Positions 25,532-34,930 of a stretch of 42,390 bases of DNA are shown here, one piece after another. This DNA is from an uncultured Collinsella sp. (GTDB lineage Bacteria; Actinomycetota; Coriobacteriia; Coriobacteriales; Coriobacteriaceae). The notes under the pieces are model-generated. The model was not told the origin of the DNA. It made no database searches and saw only the letters and a list, made by a program, of their open reading frames with translations. The stretch covers positions 1 to 42,390 of the forward strand of contig CALBOJ010000066.1 in the NCBI GenBank assembly GCA_937896835.1, written 5' to 3'. The translations under genes and the position numbers were made by a program. Within the stretch, counting starts at the first letter, position 1. Every line of letters starts with the position of its first letter.

Positions 25532-25571
25532 AAAACCCGGGTGGCCTGTTTTTTGGCTACCCGGGTTTTTG
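25532..25571 (-). terminator. terminator of the large surface-protein gene
   Basis: An 11-bp perfect stem (AAAACCCGGGT with ACCCGGGTTTT), extended by four more pairs, lies 26 bases past the surface-protein stop codon. On the minus strand it begins with A-rich and ends with T-rich sequence, typical of an intrinsic terminator. Confidence 0.8.
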
Positions 25572-25596
25572 GGTTGTCGATATGTTCGACTGGCTA

Positions 25597-28500
25597 CTAG
25601 TGGGTCTTGCGGCGCTTGATCAGCATGATGAGGGCTATCACTACGAGCGTTGCTCCCGCTGCTGCTGCGGTGGCGACTAGGGCGAATGTTTGGTCGCCGG
25701 TGTTTGCGAGGTTCTTCGCTGTGGTCGTAGTCTTGACCTTGGTGTCGGTCTTAGCTCCGTTGTCGGACTTGGGCTTGTCCGGGTTCGTCGGGGTCTCAGG
25801 AGTCTCGGGGTCCTTTGAGCCTTCGGAATCGGTTGGGCCGGCGGTGTTTACCAGCGTATGGTCCAGGAACTTCTTGGCGCCCGCACTTGCCTGTGAGAAC
25901 AGGCGGCGCGTGCGGATCGGGGTGGCGTTCACCGTTGTGGGCGCCGTCTCCTCGGCCTCGATATTCACGAGCGTCGTGCCGGTGTCGAGGCCCACGTCGT
26001 TGTATCCCACGTGGCAGTAATACTGCGCACCGTCATCGTCTGCGGTCAGGTCAATCTCGAGCTTTGAGGCCGTTCCAGCCGCGAGGTTGCCATCGGCACC
26101 CACGAGCTTAAACTCTGTCTCGCCGCGGCCCTTGCGGTACCACATATAGGTCGGTGCCAGCCCTGTTTCGCTATCGTCGGCACCGAGTTGCTTCACATGG
26201 CCAATCGCCGAGAGCGTCAGGTGGCTTCCCGCCGTGCGCTCAACCGAAGAGTCGTATCCAGGATCCGACCCCTCCGCAGCATCCGCCGCAGGTCCGCTCA
26301 CGGTCATCGTCATGCCATCGGGCATGGTCTTGACCGTGATGATTGCCGAGCGAATACCTGTTTCGGTCGTGGATCCATTCTTAACGGCGGCGATGGCGAA
26401 TCGATACTCCGTATTGGGCTGCAGCCCATCCCACTTGAGCGAGGTCTGCGTGTTGTCGGCAATCTTCCAGCTATTGACGACCGCATCCGCCGCATTGCTC
26501 TGCAGCATGCCCACGCCGTAGCTAAAGCCACTCTTGTTTGCGAGTACATCGTCCCAGCTAAACGTAACGCTGGTCGAATCGACGGCGTTTGCCGTAAAGC
26601 CCGTCACGGCCGGCGTGTCGGGCATCTCGACGTCCTTAACGTCATAGCCCACGATCCAGAACTGGTCGGTGTCCTTGGTGCCGAGCTTGTCGCCCGAGTC
26701 TGCCTCGAACTTGTCGACATCCACCGCGTTGACGCCCAGACGCCACACAAAACCGTACTTGCCCTGCGCGGCCTCGGGCAGGTTGTCGACGGTGCCGCCG
26801 TATTCGGTCGATTCACTCGAGGAGTTACCCGTAGTAAAGCCGGCGTTGGCACCAAAGCACAGGCCGCCAAACAACTCGTGCTTTGCGAGCTTCGCGCCCA
26901 TGACAACGCTGCCGTTCAGCGTCAAGCCGAGCTCGAGCTCCTGCTCCTTGCCCTCCTCGACTTCGATGGTCTGCTCAATGCTCGCCCCCGACTGCGCGGC
27001 GGCGCCGTTAAACCCATCGTGCGTGTAGGCGCGCGTTACGCCAGGCTTACCCAGGCCAAAGGAATCCCCAACGGGAGTCTCGCCTTTGAGCGTCGTTTGA
27101 TAGGTTCCGGGTTCTCCCGACCGGTTGGTCAAAAAGTAGCTGAGCGGCGTCATATTGTGCTGTTTGGCAATGCGGTCATAGGCCTCGACATTAACGACCG
27201 AGGTCTGCGCGCCGAGCGACACGGGCGCCGCCATCACGCCCTTGCCACCAGTTTCCTCATTTTCGATCTCATACTCGTAATAGACCATCGGAATCGTGTA
27301 GAGCACGGCCTTGTCACCCTCGCCGGCATGCGACTCATAGCTTACGCTTGCGCTGACCGTGCGCTCGCTCCGGTAGTCATAGCATCCCTCGGCGGCAAAA
27401 TCGACTGAAGCATTCATCGCGACCAGGGGCGGACCGGTCTGCACCTCGACAGCAACGCCCAACTCGGCGCCAATGGTATAGCCCTGGGATGTCCCCGTGC
27501 CCTTTTCCTCTCCGTATGACGTGCCGCCCAACACCAGATAGCCGTATGCCTGCTCCAGATCCTCAACATAGGGCGCATCCTGCAGCACGGCAAGCACGCG
27601 CGGGTTGGTATAGACCTTGTAGCGGTCCTTGTACGTGATCTTGACGCTGTCGTTGTCGACATCGGGCAGCGCGAGCGAGATAAATGTGCCATAGGTAGTG
27701 CCGCGACGGTTGCTCTCGCTAATCACCTGCTCCTCGCCGCGGCGCACCTTTCCGTTCTCGTCGAGCGAAAAATGCGAGGCGGTCATCCAATAGTAGTCAT
27801 CGTTCTTGCGCAGGTCCTCGTCGCGGTGCTTGCCCACCACGGCGATAAAGCTCTCGTTATAGCGGTCCGAACCCGAGACGCTGCCCGCCTTGACGTCGCT
27901 GATCCACACCTGCTCTATACCCTTGTGGTCATGCTTGTTGCTGCTGTTGTATTGCTGACCGCTCATGCTCATGGTTCCGACCATGGACCCCAAGCCCTGA
28001 GCCCCGCTCTGTGCCGTGTTGCAGGCAAAGTCGCGGAACACATCGCCGCCCACGAGCACCTCGTCGACCGCCAGCTGCTCGGACAGGCCGTCAAGGTTGG
28101 CAGTGGCAAGGGCAATAGGCGCCAAGGTGCACGGATAGCGCTTATCCTGAGCGCTATCCTTCCATGCGCTGTTGGGCACATGCATCAGCCCATAGGAGGC
28201 GAGGAGCCCGTCTCTGTATTCCTTGCAATCGGAAAGCTTGAACTCGCCAGACTCCGAGTCAAAATACGCGTAGCGGTACAGCGCGCCGTACAGCCCCTTG
28301 CTGCCGTCAGAAGCGCCGTAATCAAAAGCGCTGCGTTGCCAGTCATAGCCCGCAAGAATAAGGCCCGTGACGGTTTCACCCGTCTTCTTTCCTTCTTCAT
28401 CGTAGGCGGCAAACGTGCCGAACGTCGCATTCGCAGCGACCATGGTCTTGCCGTTCGCGGAGAGGGAGATTGCGCCCGCGTCGCCCAGAGCATCGACATG

Positions 28501-29685
28501 GACGAGCGCACCCTTGGATGCATCCCACGAAAACAGCTCGCAATGCGTCGACTTATCAATATTCTTCTTGCCGTAGGGTGCCGAGACCACGATGGCGAGG
28601 TCATCGCAAAAATCGCGATCGAGGTCGCCGGCCGCTAGCGAAACGACAGGAGCTGACTGAAGCTGCGTCCAGGAGCCGTTCCCGCCCTTGTTGTGCGTGG
28701 TGTAGTCCGCGGCGTTACCGGCATCGATCTTGACGACGCTTTGCTTCCAGTTGCCGCCCTCCAAGTCATACATGTCGACTACAGCCTTGCGCACGCCGTT
28801 CTCGTCGACATAGCAGCCCGCGTAGACAAAAAGCTCGTCGACGCCGTCGCCATCGACATCGCCCGCCTCGACATCAAAGACGGCGTCGTGCTCTTGCAGG
28901 TAACCGGCATCCAGGTACTTAAAACGGCCTTCGTACATCATATTAGTGTTGACCGTCACCGGCAGGTGTGTGTCGAGAGTGCGCGTACGCCCGTTGCTAA
29001 ACGAGTAGAGGACCAGCTCAACCTTTCCGGCGTATGACTTGCCGTCAATCGTCGTGGAGGAACTGTCGCCGTAGGCACGGAGCTCGGCAGCGCGGCTCTT
29101 TTTGCCCGTGCTGGCGTCGCTGCAGAACTCAACACTCGTGGCGTGAATGCCCGAGAAACCGTTGTTGTCGTTGGCGAGTACTGTTGAGGACTCATTGTTG
29201 CTTAGGTACGACCAGGTGCCGCCACCGTAGTCGCTATGCTTGTAGAGATCGCTGTTCGTATCGAAGTTGTTGACGTTTTGCCAGAACTTTGCGGCGCCCC
29301 ACACACTTCCATAGCCATCGGTGAGTTTGCTGCTGCCGCCAATGTCACCGCGCTCGACGTTCTCGAGCTTGTCGCGCAGAGTGTAGCGATTGCCATGGCT
29401 ACCGTTAGCTGCCATATAGACCTCGCTGCGCGTGGCAAACGTCGTGGGGGTATCAGTGGAATAGGGGCCAACGGTATCGGCCGGAATGTCCTCGCTCGTG
29501 CCCAGACCCAGGGCTTGATAATCCTGCTCGGTCATATCTGTGATTGCGGGCGCGTCTGCCGCCTGGGCAACCTGGGGCGTGGCCGTGAAGCAGGCAACGC
29601 TCGTGGCGATCAACGCAGCAAGCGCCGCCGTCCCAACAAGCGGGATTTTCGACAGCCTACGGATACGGGGGTGTGGAACGTACAT
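25597..29685 (-). CDS. large sortase-anchored surface protein with FG-GAP, fibronectin-III and Ig-like regions
   Basis: A 1362-residue secreted protein. The N terminus is basic followed by a hydrophobic stretch and ATPQVAQAADA, a Sec signal peptide. FG-GAP/VCBS-like calcium sites (DVDGDGVDEL near 275, DLDRDFCDDLA later) suggest a beta-propeller or integrin-like fold in the first half. A fibronectin type III domain is at about 1027-1115 and an Ig-like stretch with AQYYCHVGY at about 1160-1250. A Pro/Glu/Lys spacer leads to LANTG at about 1326, a membrane helix and a KRRKTH tail: a cell-wall sorting signal. The ATG at 29685 has GAGG six bases upstream; one at 29721 has none. Likely a host- or glycan-binding adhesin; ligand unknown. 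It sits alone inside the repeat cassette. Confidence 0.9.
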   Translation of the reverse strand: MYVPHPRIRRLSKIPLVGTAALAALIATSVACFTATPQVAQAADAPAITDMTEQDYQALGLGTSEDIPADTVGPYSTDTPTTFATRSEVYMAANGSHGNRYTLRDKLENVERGDIGGSSKLTDGYGSVWGAAKFWQNVNNFDTNSDLYKHSDYGGGTWSYLSNNESSTVLANDNNGFSGIHATSVEFCSDASTGKKSRAAELRAYGDSSSTTIDGKSYAGKVELVLYSFSNGRTRTLDTHLPVTVNTNMMYEGRFKYLDAGYLQEHDAVFDVEAGDVDGDGVDELFVYAGCYVDENGVRKAVVDMYDLEGGNWKQSVVKIDAGNAADYTTHNKGGNGSWTQLQSAPVVSLAAGDLDRDFCDDLAIVVSAPYGKKNIDKSTHCELFSWDASKGALVHVDALGDAGAISLSANGKTMVAANATFGTFAAYDEEGKKTGETVTGLILAGYDWQRSAFDYGASDGSKGLYGALYRYAYFDSESGEFKLSDCKEYRDGLLASYGLMHVPNSAWKDSAQDKRYPCTLAPIALATANLDGLSEQLAVDEVLVGGDVFRDFACNTAQSGAQGLGSMVGTMSMSGQQYNSSNKHDHKGIEQVWISDVKAGSVSGSDRYNESFIAVVGKHRDEDLRKNDDYYWMTASHFSLDENGKVRRGEEQVISESNRRGTTYGTFISLALPDVDNDSVKITYKDRYKVYTNPRVLAVLQDAPYVEDLEQAYGYLVLGGTSYGEEKGTGTSQGYTIGAELGVAVEVQTGPPLVAMNASVDFAAEGCYDYRSERTVSASVSYESHAGEGDKAVLYTIPMVYYEYEIENEETGGKGVMAAPVSLGAQTSVVNVEAYDRIAKQHNMTPLSYFLTNRSGEPGTYQTTLKGETPVGDSFGLGKPGVTRAYTHDGFNGAAAQSGASIEQTIEVEEGKEQELELGLTLNGSVVMGAKLAKHELFGGLCFGANAGFTTGNSSSESTEYGGTVDNLPEAAQGKYGFVWRLGVNAVDVDKFEADSGDKLGTKDTDQFWIVGYDVKDVEMPDTPAVTGFTANAVDSTSVTFSWDDVLANKSGFSYGVGMLQSNAADAVVNSWKIADNTQTSLKWDGLQPNTEYRFAIAAVKNGSTTETGIRSAIITVKTMPDGMTMTVSGPAADAAEGSDPGYDSSVERTAGSHLTLSAIGHVKQLGADDSETGLAPTYMWYRKGRGETEFKLVGADGNLAAGTASKLEIDLTADDDGAQYYCHVGYNDVGLDTGTTLVNIEAEETAPTTVNATPIRTRRLFSQASAGAKKFLDHTLVNTAGPTDSEGSKDPETPETPTNPDKPKSDNGAKTDTKVKTTTTAKNLANTGDQTFALVATAAAAGATLVVIALIMLIKRRKTH

Positions 29686-29754
29686 GAGGGACCTCGCTTT
29701 ACTCGAGTGGAGTGGACTCATTTTTGCAAATGATACGTCCGATGCCCGATATCA

Positions 29755-29790
29755 CGTGTCTCATTTTCGCCAACGGCGTGTCTCATTTTT
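29755..29790. repeat. direct repeats of GTGTCTCATTTT upstream of the surface-protein gene
   Basis: GTGTCTCATTTT occurs at 29755 and 29778, 23 bases apart, about 70-100 bases before the surface-protein start codon. A third looser copy (GGACTCATTTTTG) overlaps 29715. They could be regulator sites in the promoter or the terminal repeats of a lost insertion sequence; nothing else of such an element is visible. Confidence 0.45.
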
Positions 29791-29808
29791 GAGAATCCGA
29801 GATGCCGC

Positions 29809-30194
29809 GGAAATCTTATCCCAGCTCAAAGGCCATTTCTGGGATGTATTTTCCGTCGAGTGCCTCATCGGGAAACTGCATCCCATTTCAAGCGTCGATT
29901 CTGGGACGCACTTTCCCCTTAGACCCTCAACCGGAAACCGCATCCCACTTTGAGCGCAAATTCCGGGATGCATTTTCCGGTTTTGCTCTCATTGGGAAAA
30001 TGCATCCCGTTTCTTGACCGAATAATGGGACGCAATTTCCCGTTGGAGCGCCTTTGGGAAAGTGTGTCCCACTTCGACCGCCCAGAGTGGGATGCACTTT
30101 CCGCAAAGCACCTCAACGGGAAACTACGTCCCATTCCAAAGGCAAATTCCGGGACGCATTTTTCGAAAGCCTGCCCATCCGGAAAGCCCGTCCC
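29809..30194. repeat. palindromic repeat array 2: six and a half units of 62 bp
   Basis: F half-sites start at 29809, 29871, 29933, 29995, 30057, 30119 and 30181; R half-sites at 29841, 29903, 29965, 30027, 30089 and 30151. F to R is 32 and R to F 30 throughout. The spacer pattern has the same orientation as array 1; 29983-30080 aligns with 25328-25425 in the direct orientation with most positions shared. The array lies between the surface-protein promoter and the right outer repeat. A degenerate last R site may remain near 30210. Confidence 0.92.
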
Positions 30195-30254
30195 ACTTTG
30201 GACGCATCCGGGCACGGAACCATCGACCTATCAGGCCTCCCATCAATAAAGAGG

Positions 30255-30388
30255 CGTCCTCCCGGACGGCGGGGCACGAAGTTCATCGCGAGTTCCGCAC
30301 GCAAAGAAGGCCACTTAATGTGGCCTTCGTCTTGCGCAGGACTGTAGAGCAGGGAACTTCGTGCCCCGACGCCCGGGAGGACGTTTCA
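30255..30388. repeat. right outer inverted repeat, foldable as a 128-base nested hairpin
   Basis: Bases 30295-30388 are the inverted match of 25062-25156. In addition, 30255-30283 pairs with 30355-30383 over 29 positions (27 matches), around an inner GAAGGCCAC / GTGGCCTTC hairpin at 30306-30328. So the right end is a self-contained large hairpin, while the left end has only one outer arm. It also lies just past the flavodoxin-like stop codon and may serve as that gene's terminator. Confidence 0.72.
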
Positions 30389-30425
30389 TTTAGAAAGATG
30401 GACCGACCGCCGTCAGCGATGAGAG

Positions 30426-30977
30426 CTACTCCCCCAGCACGGCCTTTTTGGCGGCTGCAGCCATGTTATCCAGATCTTCCTTGGTGGGGTGATCCTTTGC
30501 GGCAACCCAGTTGTCGAGCAGCATCTTAAATCGGGCGTTGTCGGGATCTTGCTCGAGCATGGCCTCGTAGCGCTGCTTTACGGCAGGGCCCATCTTGCCC
30601 TGGCACATCGCCCAGCCCACCAACTCGGCATCATCGGCCAAATTGGAGGTCACACGATCGATAATCTGCCTAAAGTACTCCTCGCTGGCGCCAAAACCGC
30701 AGGTGCCAAACAGGAAGACGCGCTTGCCGTGCAAGGCGGAGAGCAGTGCCGCGACCGAAGGCGTGCACGCGCCCTTGTCGCACCAAAAACCGACGAGCAC
30801 CGTGTCGGCCGCGCAGGCGCCCTGCGCCTCGAGCGCAACCTGATCTGCATCCGCATCGTCGCTCAACGCCGCGGCATGGACAAACTCAACGCCCGCAGCC
30901 TGCAGAGCGCGCTTGATCGCGCCCGAAACCATCCTGGTATTACCGCTCTTGCTGTTAACCACCAAAGAGCACGTCAT
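30426..30977 (-). CDS. flavodoxin-like protein
   Basis: A 183-residue protein with a flavodoxin fold. The N-terminal phosphate-binding loop NSKSGNTRMV follows strand one, VLVGFWCDKGACTP forms the second FMN loop region, and FLFGTCGFGAS the third. It has a helical C-terminal extension of about 60 residues (GKMGPAVKQRYEAMLE onward) similar to that of the flavodoxin-family proteins that accompany reductases in gut anaerobes. The start is ATG at 30977; a GTG two codons earlier is equally possible. It probably carries electrons to a redox partner not in this window. No reductase gene is adjacent. Confidence 0.82.
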   Translation of the reverse strand: MTCSLVVNSKSGNTRMVSGAIKRALQAAGVEFVHAAALSDDADADQVALEAQGACAADTVLVGFWCDKGACTPSVAALLSALHGKRVFLFGTCGFGASEEYFRQIIDRVTSNLADDAELVGWAMCQGKMGPAVKQRYEAMLEQDPDNARFKMLLDNWVAAKDHPTKEDLDNMAAAAKKAVLGE

Positions 30978-31104
30978 AGTCACGTTGCCTCGTTTCCCCC
31001 AAAACTAAAGCCACTAATGCAATTTATTAGATGAATATCTTAGTACTAACGTGACAGATGTAAACCACCGTCTGTCGATTGATTAATTTGCCCCACGGGC
31101 TTGC

Positions 31105-32964
31105 TCACTGGGCGAACTGGCTGCGGTAGAGCTCGGCATAGAAGCCGCCTGCCGCTAGCAGCTCGTCATGCGTGCCGCGCTCGATAATCTCGCCGTCGCG
31201 CATCACCAGAATGCAGTCGGCGTTGCGAATCGTCGACAGGCGGTGTGCCACGACAAAGCTCGTGCGACCGGCCATGAGCTCGTCGAATGCCGCCTGCACC
31301 TGCAGCTCGGTGCGCGTGTCAATACTCGAAGTCGCCTCGTCCAGCAGCAAAATCGCCGGGTCGGTGAGCATGACGCGTGCGATGCACAGCAGCTGCTTTT
31401 GGCCCTGGCTAAACGTGCCGCCGTCCTCGCCGATGACCGTATCGTAGCCGCCTGGCAGCTGCACGATAAACTTGTGCGCGTGCGCGCGCTTGGCGGCTTC
31501 GATAACCTGCTCGCGCGTGGCATCCGGGCAACCGTAAGCGATGTTTTCCGCCACCGTGCCCTCGAACAGCCACGTATCCTGCAACACCATGCCAAAGGCG
31601 CGGCGCAGGCTTGCGCGCGTGTAGTCACGCGATGAACGGCCATCGACCATGATGCGTCCGGCATCGATATCGTAAAACCGCAGCAGCAAGTTGATGAGCG
31701 TTGTCTTGCCACAGCCCGTAGGACCGACCAGGGCAAAGCGCATGCCGGGCTTAGCCTCGATGCAGATATCCTGCAGCAGTTTGCGGTCGGACACGTAGCT
31801 AAAGTCCACGTGCTCAAACGAAACCTCGCCCTTCGGGGCAGCGAGCTCAATGGCATCCACAGCGTCGGGCTCCTGCTCGCACGCATCGAGCAGCGCAAAC
31901 ATGCGGCGCGCCGAGGCGTACGCGGTCTGGATCTGCGTAATGACGTTGGTCACCTCGTTAAACGGCTTGGTGTACTGGTTGGCATAGGACAAAAAGATCT
32001 GCACGCCGCCCACCGTGAGCGCCGCCGGCACGCCCGTGATCACGCCCACGCAGCCGATCACAGCGACCACGGCATAGATGATGTTGTTGATAAAGCGCGT
32101 GCCGGGGTTGGAGAGCGAACCCATAAACTGCGCGCGCTCGCCCGCGGTGTAGAGCTCGGCATTGAGGGCATCGAAGCGCTGCTGAGCGTTCGAGCCGTAG
32201 GCGAAGGCGTCCACGAGCTTTTGCTCACCCACATACTCCTCGATATGTCCACCGAGCTGGCCTTGAATGCGCTGCTGAGCCGTAAAGCTCTTGTTGGAGA
32301 GCTTGGCGATGGCGCCGGCGGCAAAGATGGAGAGCGGCGTGACGAACACCACCACGAGCGTCATGGTCAGGTTGATGGAAAGCATAAACGCGAGCGTGCC
32401 CACGATGGTGATAACACCGGTGAAGAGCTGCGTGAAGCCCTGCAGCAGGCCGTCGCCCACCTGGTCGACGTCGTTGACCACGCGGCTCATGAGGTCGCCG
32501 TGAGCATGGCTGTCGATAAAGCTGAGCGGCATACGGCTGAGCTTGTCGCTCGCCTCCACGCGCATGTCGCGCACCGTTTCGTAGGACAGGCGGTTGACGC
32601 AATAGCCCTGCAGCCACTGGAAGGCCGCAGCACCTACAACGACAATCGCGAGCTTGGTGACAAGCGGCAGCAGCGCATCGAAGTCCACCTGTCCGGCGGC
32701 GACGATAAGGTCGATGCCCTCGCCAATGAGGATAGGCGTGTAGAGCTGCAGAATCACCGAGATAGCGGCGCTCACAAACGACGCCGTAAACGAAATACGG
32801 TGCGGACGGACGTAGCCCATCAGGCGGCGGGTCACCGCGCCCACGGGATAGCGCTCTGGGTCGCCGGGCTGGCGTGGGCCGTCGCCCAGGTCGTTAAGGT
32901 TATCGTTGCCGGACACGTTGGCCGTCATCGTGGCGACCGAACCGGAAGAAGTATACGGATTCAT
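31105..32964 (-). CDS. ABC exporter, half-transporter with consensus ATP site (second subunit)
   Basis: A 619-residue fusion of a six-helix membrane domain and an ATPase domain. Walker A is GPTGCGKTTL, signature FSQGQKQLLC, Walker B LLLDEATSSID with the catalytic glutamate, and the switch His is in VVAHRLST. The start codon follows the upstream subunit's stop codon directly (TAAATG) with AAGGAGG before it, so the two genes are translationally coupled. It is the partner of 32965-34821 in a heterodimeric exporter of the LmrCD/TM287-288 type. Substrate unknown. Confidence 0.93.
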   Translation of the reverse strand: MNPYTSSGSVATMTANVSGNDNLNDLGDGPRQPGDPERYPVGAVTRRLMGYVRPHRISFTASFVSAAISVILQLYTPILIGEGIDLIVAAGQVDFDALLPLVTKLAIVVVGAAAFQWLQGYCVNRLSYETVRDMRVEASDKLSRMPLSFIDSHAHGDLMSRVVNDVDQVGDGLLQGFTQLFTGVITIVGTLAFMLSINLTMTLVVVFVTPLSIFAAGAIAKLSNKSFTAQQRIQGQLGGHIEEYVGEQKLVDAFAYGSNAQQRFDALNAELYTAGERAQFMGSLSNPGTRFINNIIYAVVAVIGCVGVITGVPAALTVGGVQIFLSYANQYTKPFNEVTNVITQIQTAYASARRMFALLDACEQEPDAVDAIELAAPKGEVSFEHVDFSYVSDRKLLQDICIEAKPGMRFALVGPTGCGKTTLINLLLRFYDIDAGRIMVDGRSSRDYTRASLRRAFGMVLQDTWLFEGTVAENIAYGCPDATREQVIEAAKRAHAHKFIVQLPGGYDTVIGEDGGTFSQGQKQLLCIARVMLTDPAILLLDEATSSIDTRTELQVQAAFDELMAGRTSFVVAHRLSTIRNADCILVMRDGEIIERGTHDELLAAGGFYAELYRSQFAQ

Positions 32965-34821
32965 TTAGCAGCCCTCCTTTGCGCAAGTGGATGCCGGGGC
33001 AGCCGGGACAGACGCGGGCGCCGCACTCCCCTGCTGGCCCTCGAGCTCCTCGCGGCGAAGCTGCGACTGGCAGATCTCTCGGTAGAGCTGGCAGCTTGCG
33101 TACAGCTCGTCATGCGTGCCCAGGCCCGCAACCGAGCCGTGGTCGAGTACGCAGATCATGTCGGCATCGCGCACGGTCGAGACGCGCTGGCCCACAATCA
33201 CCGTGGTCAGTGGCAGCCCACCCTCGGCGGCACCGCGCATGCTTCGTTCGCGAATGGCATGGCGAAGCGCCGCATCGGTCTTAAAGTCGAGCGCCGAAGC
33301 GGAGTCATCCATGATCAGGACCTGTGGCGAGCCCACCAGGGCGCGCGCGATGGTCAGGCGCTGGCGCTGGCCACCGCTAAAGTTCTTGCCGCCCGCCTCG
33401 ACCGGTGCGTCGAGCCCCTGCGGCTTGTTGCGCACGAACTCGCTCGCCTGCGCCATATCGAGCGCTGCCCAGAGCTCCTCGTCGGTCGCCGTCTCGTCAC
33501 GCCAGGTCAGGTTGCTGCGGATGGTGCCGCTCACCAGCGACGCGCGCTGCGGAACAGTCGCGACCACACGGCGCAACTGGTCGAGCGGCCAGGTGCGCAC
33601 GTCGGCGCCCATCGCACTCACGCTGCCGGTGCTCGCGTCGTACAGGCGCGGGATAAGCGAGACGAGCGTGGACTTGCCGCTACCCGTACCGCCGATAATG
33701 CCAAGCGTCTTGCCCAGCGGGAGCTCCAGGGTCACATCGTTGACGGCATTTGCCGCGCCCGCGCCAAAGGAGAAGCTCGCATGGCTCAAGCTCAGCGCGG
33801 GGACCGGAACAGCGCCACCCGCTAGTTCGCTCGGCTCGGGCAGCGCGACCGGCTGGTTGCCCTCGTCGGTGATGCTCGGCACGCAATTGAGCACCTCGTT
33901 GATACGTGACGCACTGGCGCTCGCCTTGGTAAAGACCACGACCAGGTTGGCAACGTACACGATGGAGGTCAGGGTCTGCGTCATGTAGTTCACAAACGCC
34001 ATGACCTGACCCTGCGTGAGCTCGCCCACGTTGACCTGGATGCCGCCCACCCACAGGATGGCGCACACGCCTAGGTTCATCACAAGAAACGTGACGGGGT
34101 TGAGAATCGACGAGAGCTTGCCCACCGCGATGGCAGTATTGGCCTGGTCATCGGCGGCTTGGGCAAAGCGCTCGCGCTCGTGATCTTCACGCACAAACGC
34201 ACGGACCACGCGGGCGCCCGAAAGGCCCTCGCGGCAAATGAGCGCGATGCGGTCGAGCTTTGCCTGCAGCTGCTTGTAGTAGGGAATGCAGCGCGCCATG
34301 ACAAACCAAAACACCAGGCCGATAGCGGGCGTGCAGATCAAAAAGATGATGCCGAGCTTAAGGTCGATGGCAAGGGCCGCGCACATGGAGCCCACCGCCA
34401 GGAAGGGCCAGCGGATGAGCATGCGCACGCCCAGCGCCACGGCAAGCTGCACCTGGTTGACATCGTTGGTGATACGCGTGATGAGCGACGGCGTGCCAAA
34501 GCGGTCGAGCTCGGCATAGCTCAGCTTGTTGATGTGCTTGTAGAGCGCGCCGCGAATGTCGGTGCCCATGCCCTGCGATGTCAGCGCCGCCATCTTTTGG
34601 CAGACGAGCGTAAACGAGATGCCGATCACAGCCATGGCGCCAAGCACCATACCGTAGTGGACGACGGCATTGACATCGCGTGCGCCGATGCCCTTATCGA
34701 TCATCTGGGCAATCACCAGCGGCGTCAGCAGGTCAAAAATCACTTCGATCAGCTTGCACGCTGGGCCGATCACCATATATCGGCGAAACTTACCACCAAA
34801 ACGCCTGAGCAACTCAATCAT
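32965..34821 (-). CDS. ABC exporter, half-transporter with degenerate ATP site (first subunit)
   Basis: A 618-residue membrane plus ATPase protein. Walker A is GGTGSGKSTL and signature FSGGQRQRLT are standard, but Walker B reads LIMDDSASALD: the catalytic Glu is replaced by Asp. This is the usual asymmetry of heterodimeric exporters, where one ATP site is slow or inactive and the partner (31105-32964) carries the active Glu. The ATG at 34821 has GGGAG nine bases upstream; a GTG at 34878 would add 19 residues. It is divergent from the coiled-coil surface protein at 35032. Confidence 0.92.
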   Translation of the reverse strand: MIELLRRFGGKFRRYMVIGPACKLIEVIFDLLTPLVIAQMIDKGIGARDVNAVVHYGMVLGAMAVIGISFTLVCQKMAALTSQGMGTDIRGALYKHINKLSYAELDRFGTPSLITRITNDVNQVQLAVALGVRMLIRWPFLAVGSMCAALAIDLKLGIIFLICTPAIGLVFWFVMARCIPYYKQLQAKLDRIALICREGLSGARVVRAFVREDHERERFAQAADDQANTAIAVGKLSSILNPVTFLVMNLGVCAILWVGGIQVNVGELTQGQVMAFVNYMTQTLTSIVYVANLVVVFTKASASASRINEVLNCVPSITDEGNQPVALPEPSELAGGAVPVPALSLSHASFSFGAGAANAVNDVTLELPLGKTLGIIGGTGSGKSTLVSLIPRLYDASTGSVSAMGADVRTWPLDQLRRVVATVPQRASLVSGTIRSNLTWRDETATDEELWAALDMAQASEFVRNKPQGLDAPVEAGGKNFSGGQRQRLTIARALVGSPQVLIMDDSASALDFKTDAALRHAIRERSMRGAAEGGLPLTTVIVGQRVSTVRDADMICVLDHGSVAGLGTHDELYASCQLYREICQSQLRREELEGQQGSAAPASVPAAPASTCAKEGC

Positions 34822-34930
34822 GTATAGGCGCTCCCTATCATCATCCACATTCAATTCGAACCATGATAGTACCGCCACCCCAAAAGAAGCGTAAACAACT
34901 CGTCATTTCTAACGGGATTCAGTTTTCAGA

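Noticed and set aside
25155..30194. CRISPR arrays
   Set aside because: The repeats alternate in orientation, spacers are related to each other and vary by one base in length, and no cas gene is in the window.
25062..30388. Integron or transposon with its own recombinase
   Set aside because: No integrase, transposase or resolvase frame is found between or beside the repeats; only the surface-protein gene is inside.
31810..33825. 671-codon plus-strand frame opposite the ABC exporter genes
   Set aside because: Antisense to two ABC subunits with complete Walker and signature motifs; no family features of its own.
32965..34821. Loss of catalytic Glu in Walker B as a novel defect
   Set aside because: Asp at this site in one subunit is the normal state of heterodimeric ABC exporters.
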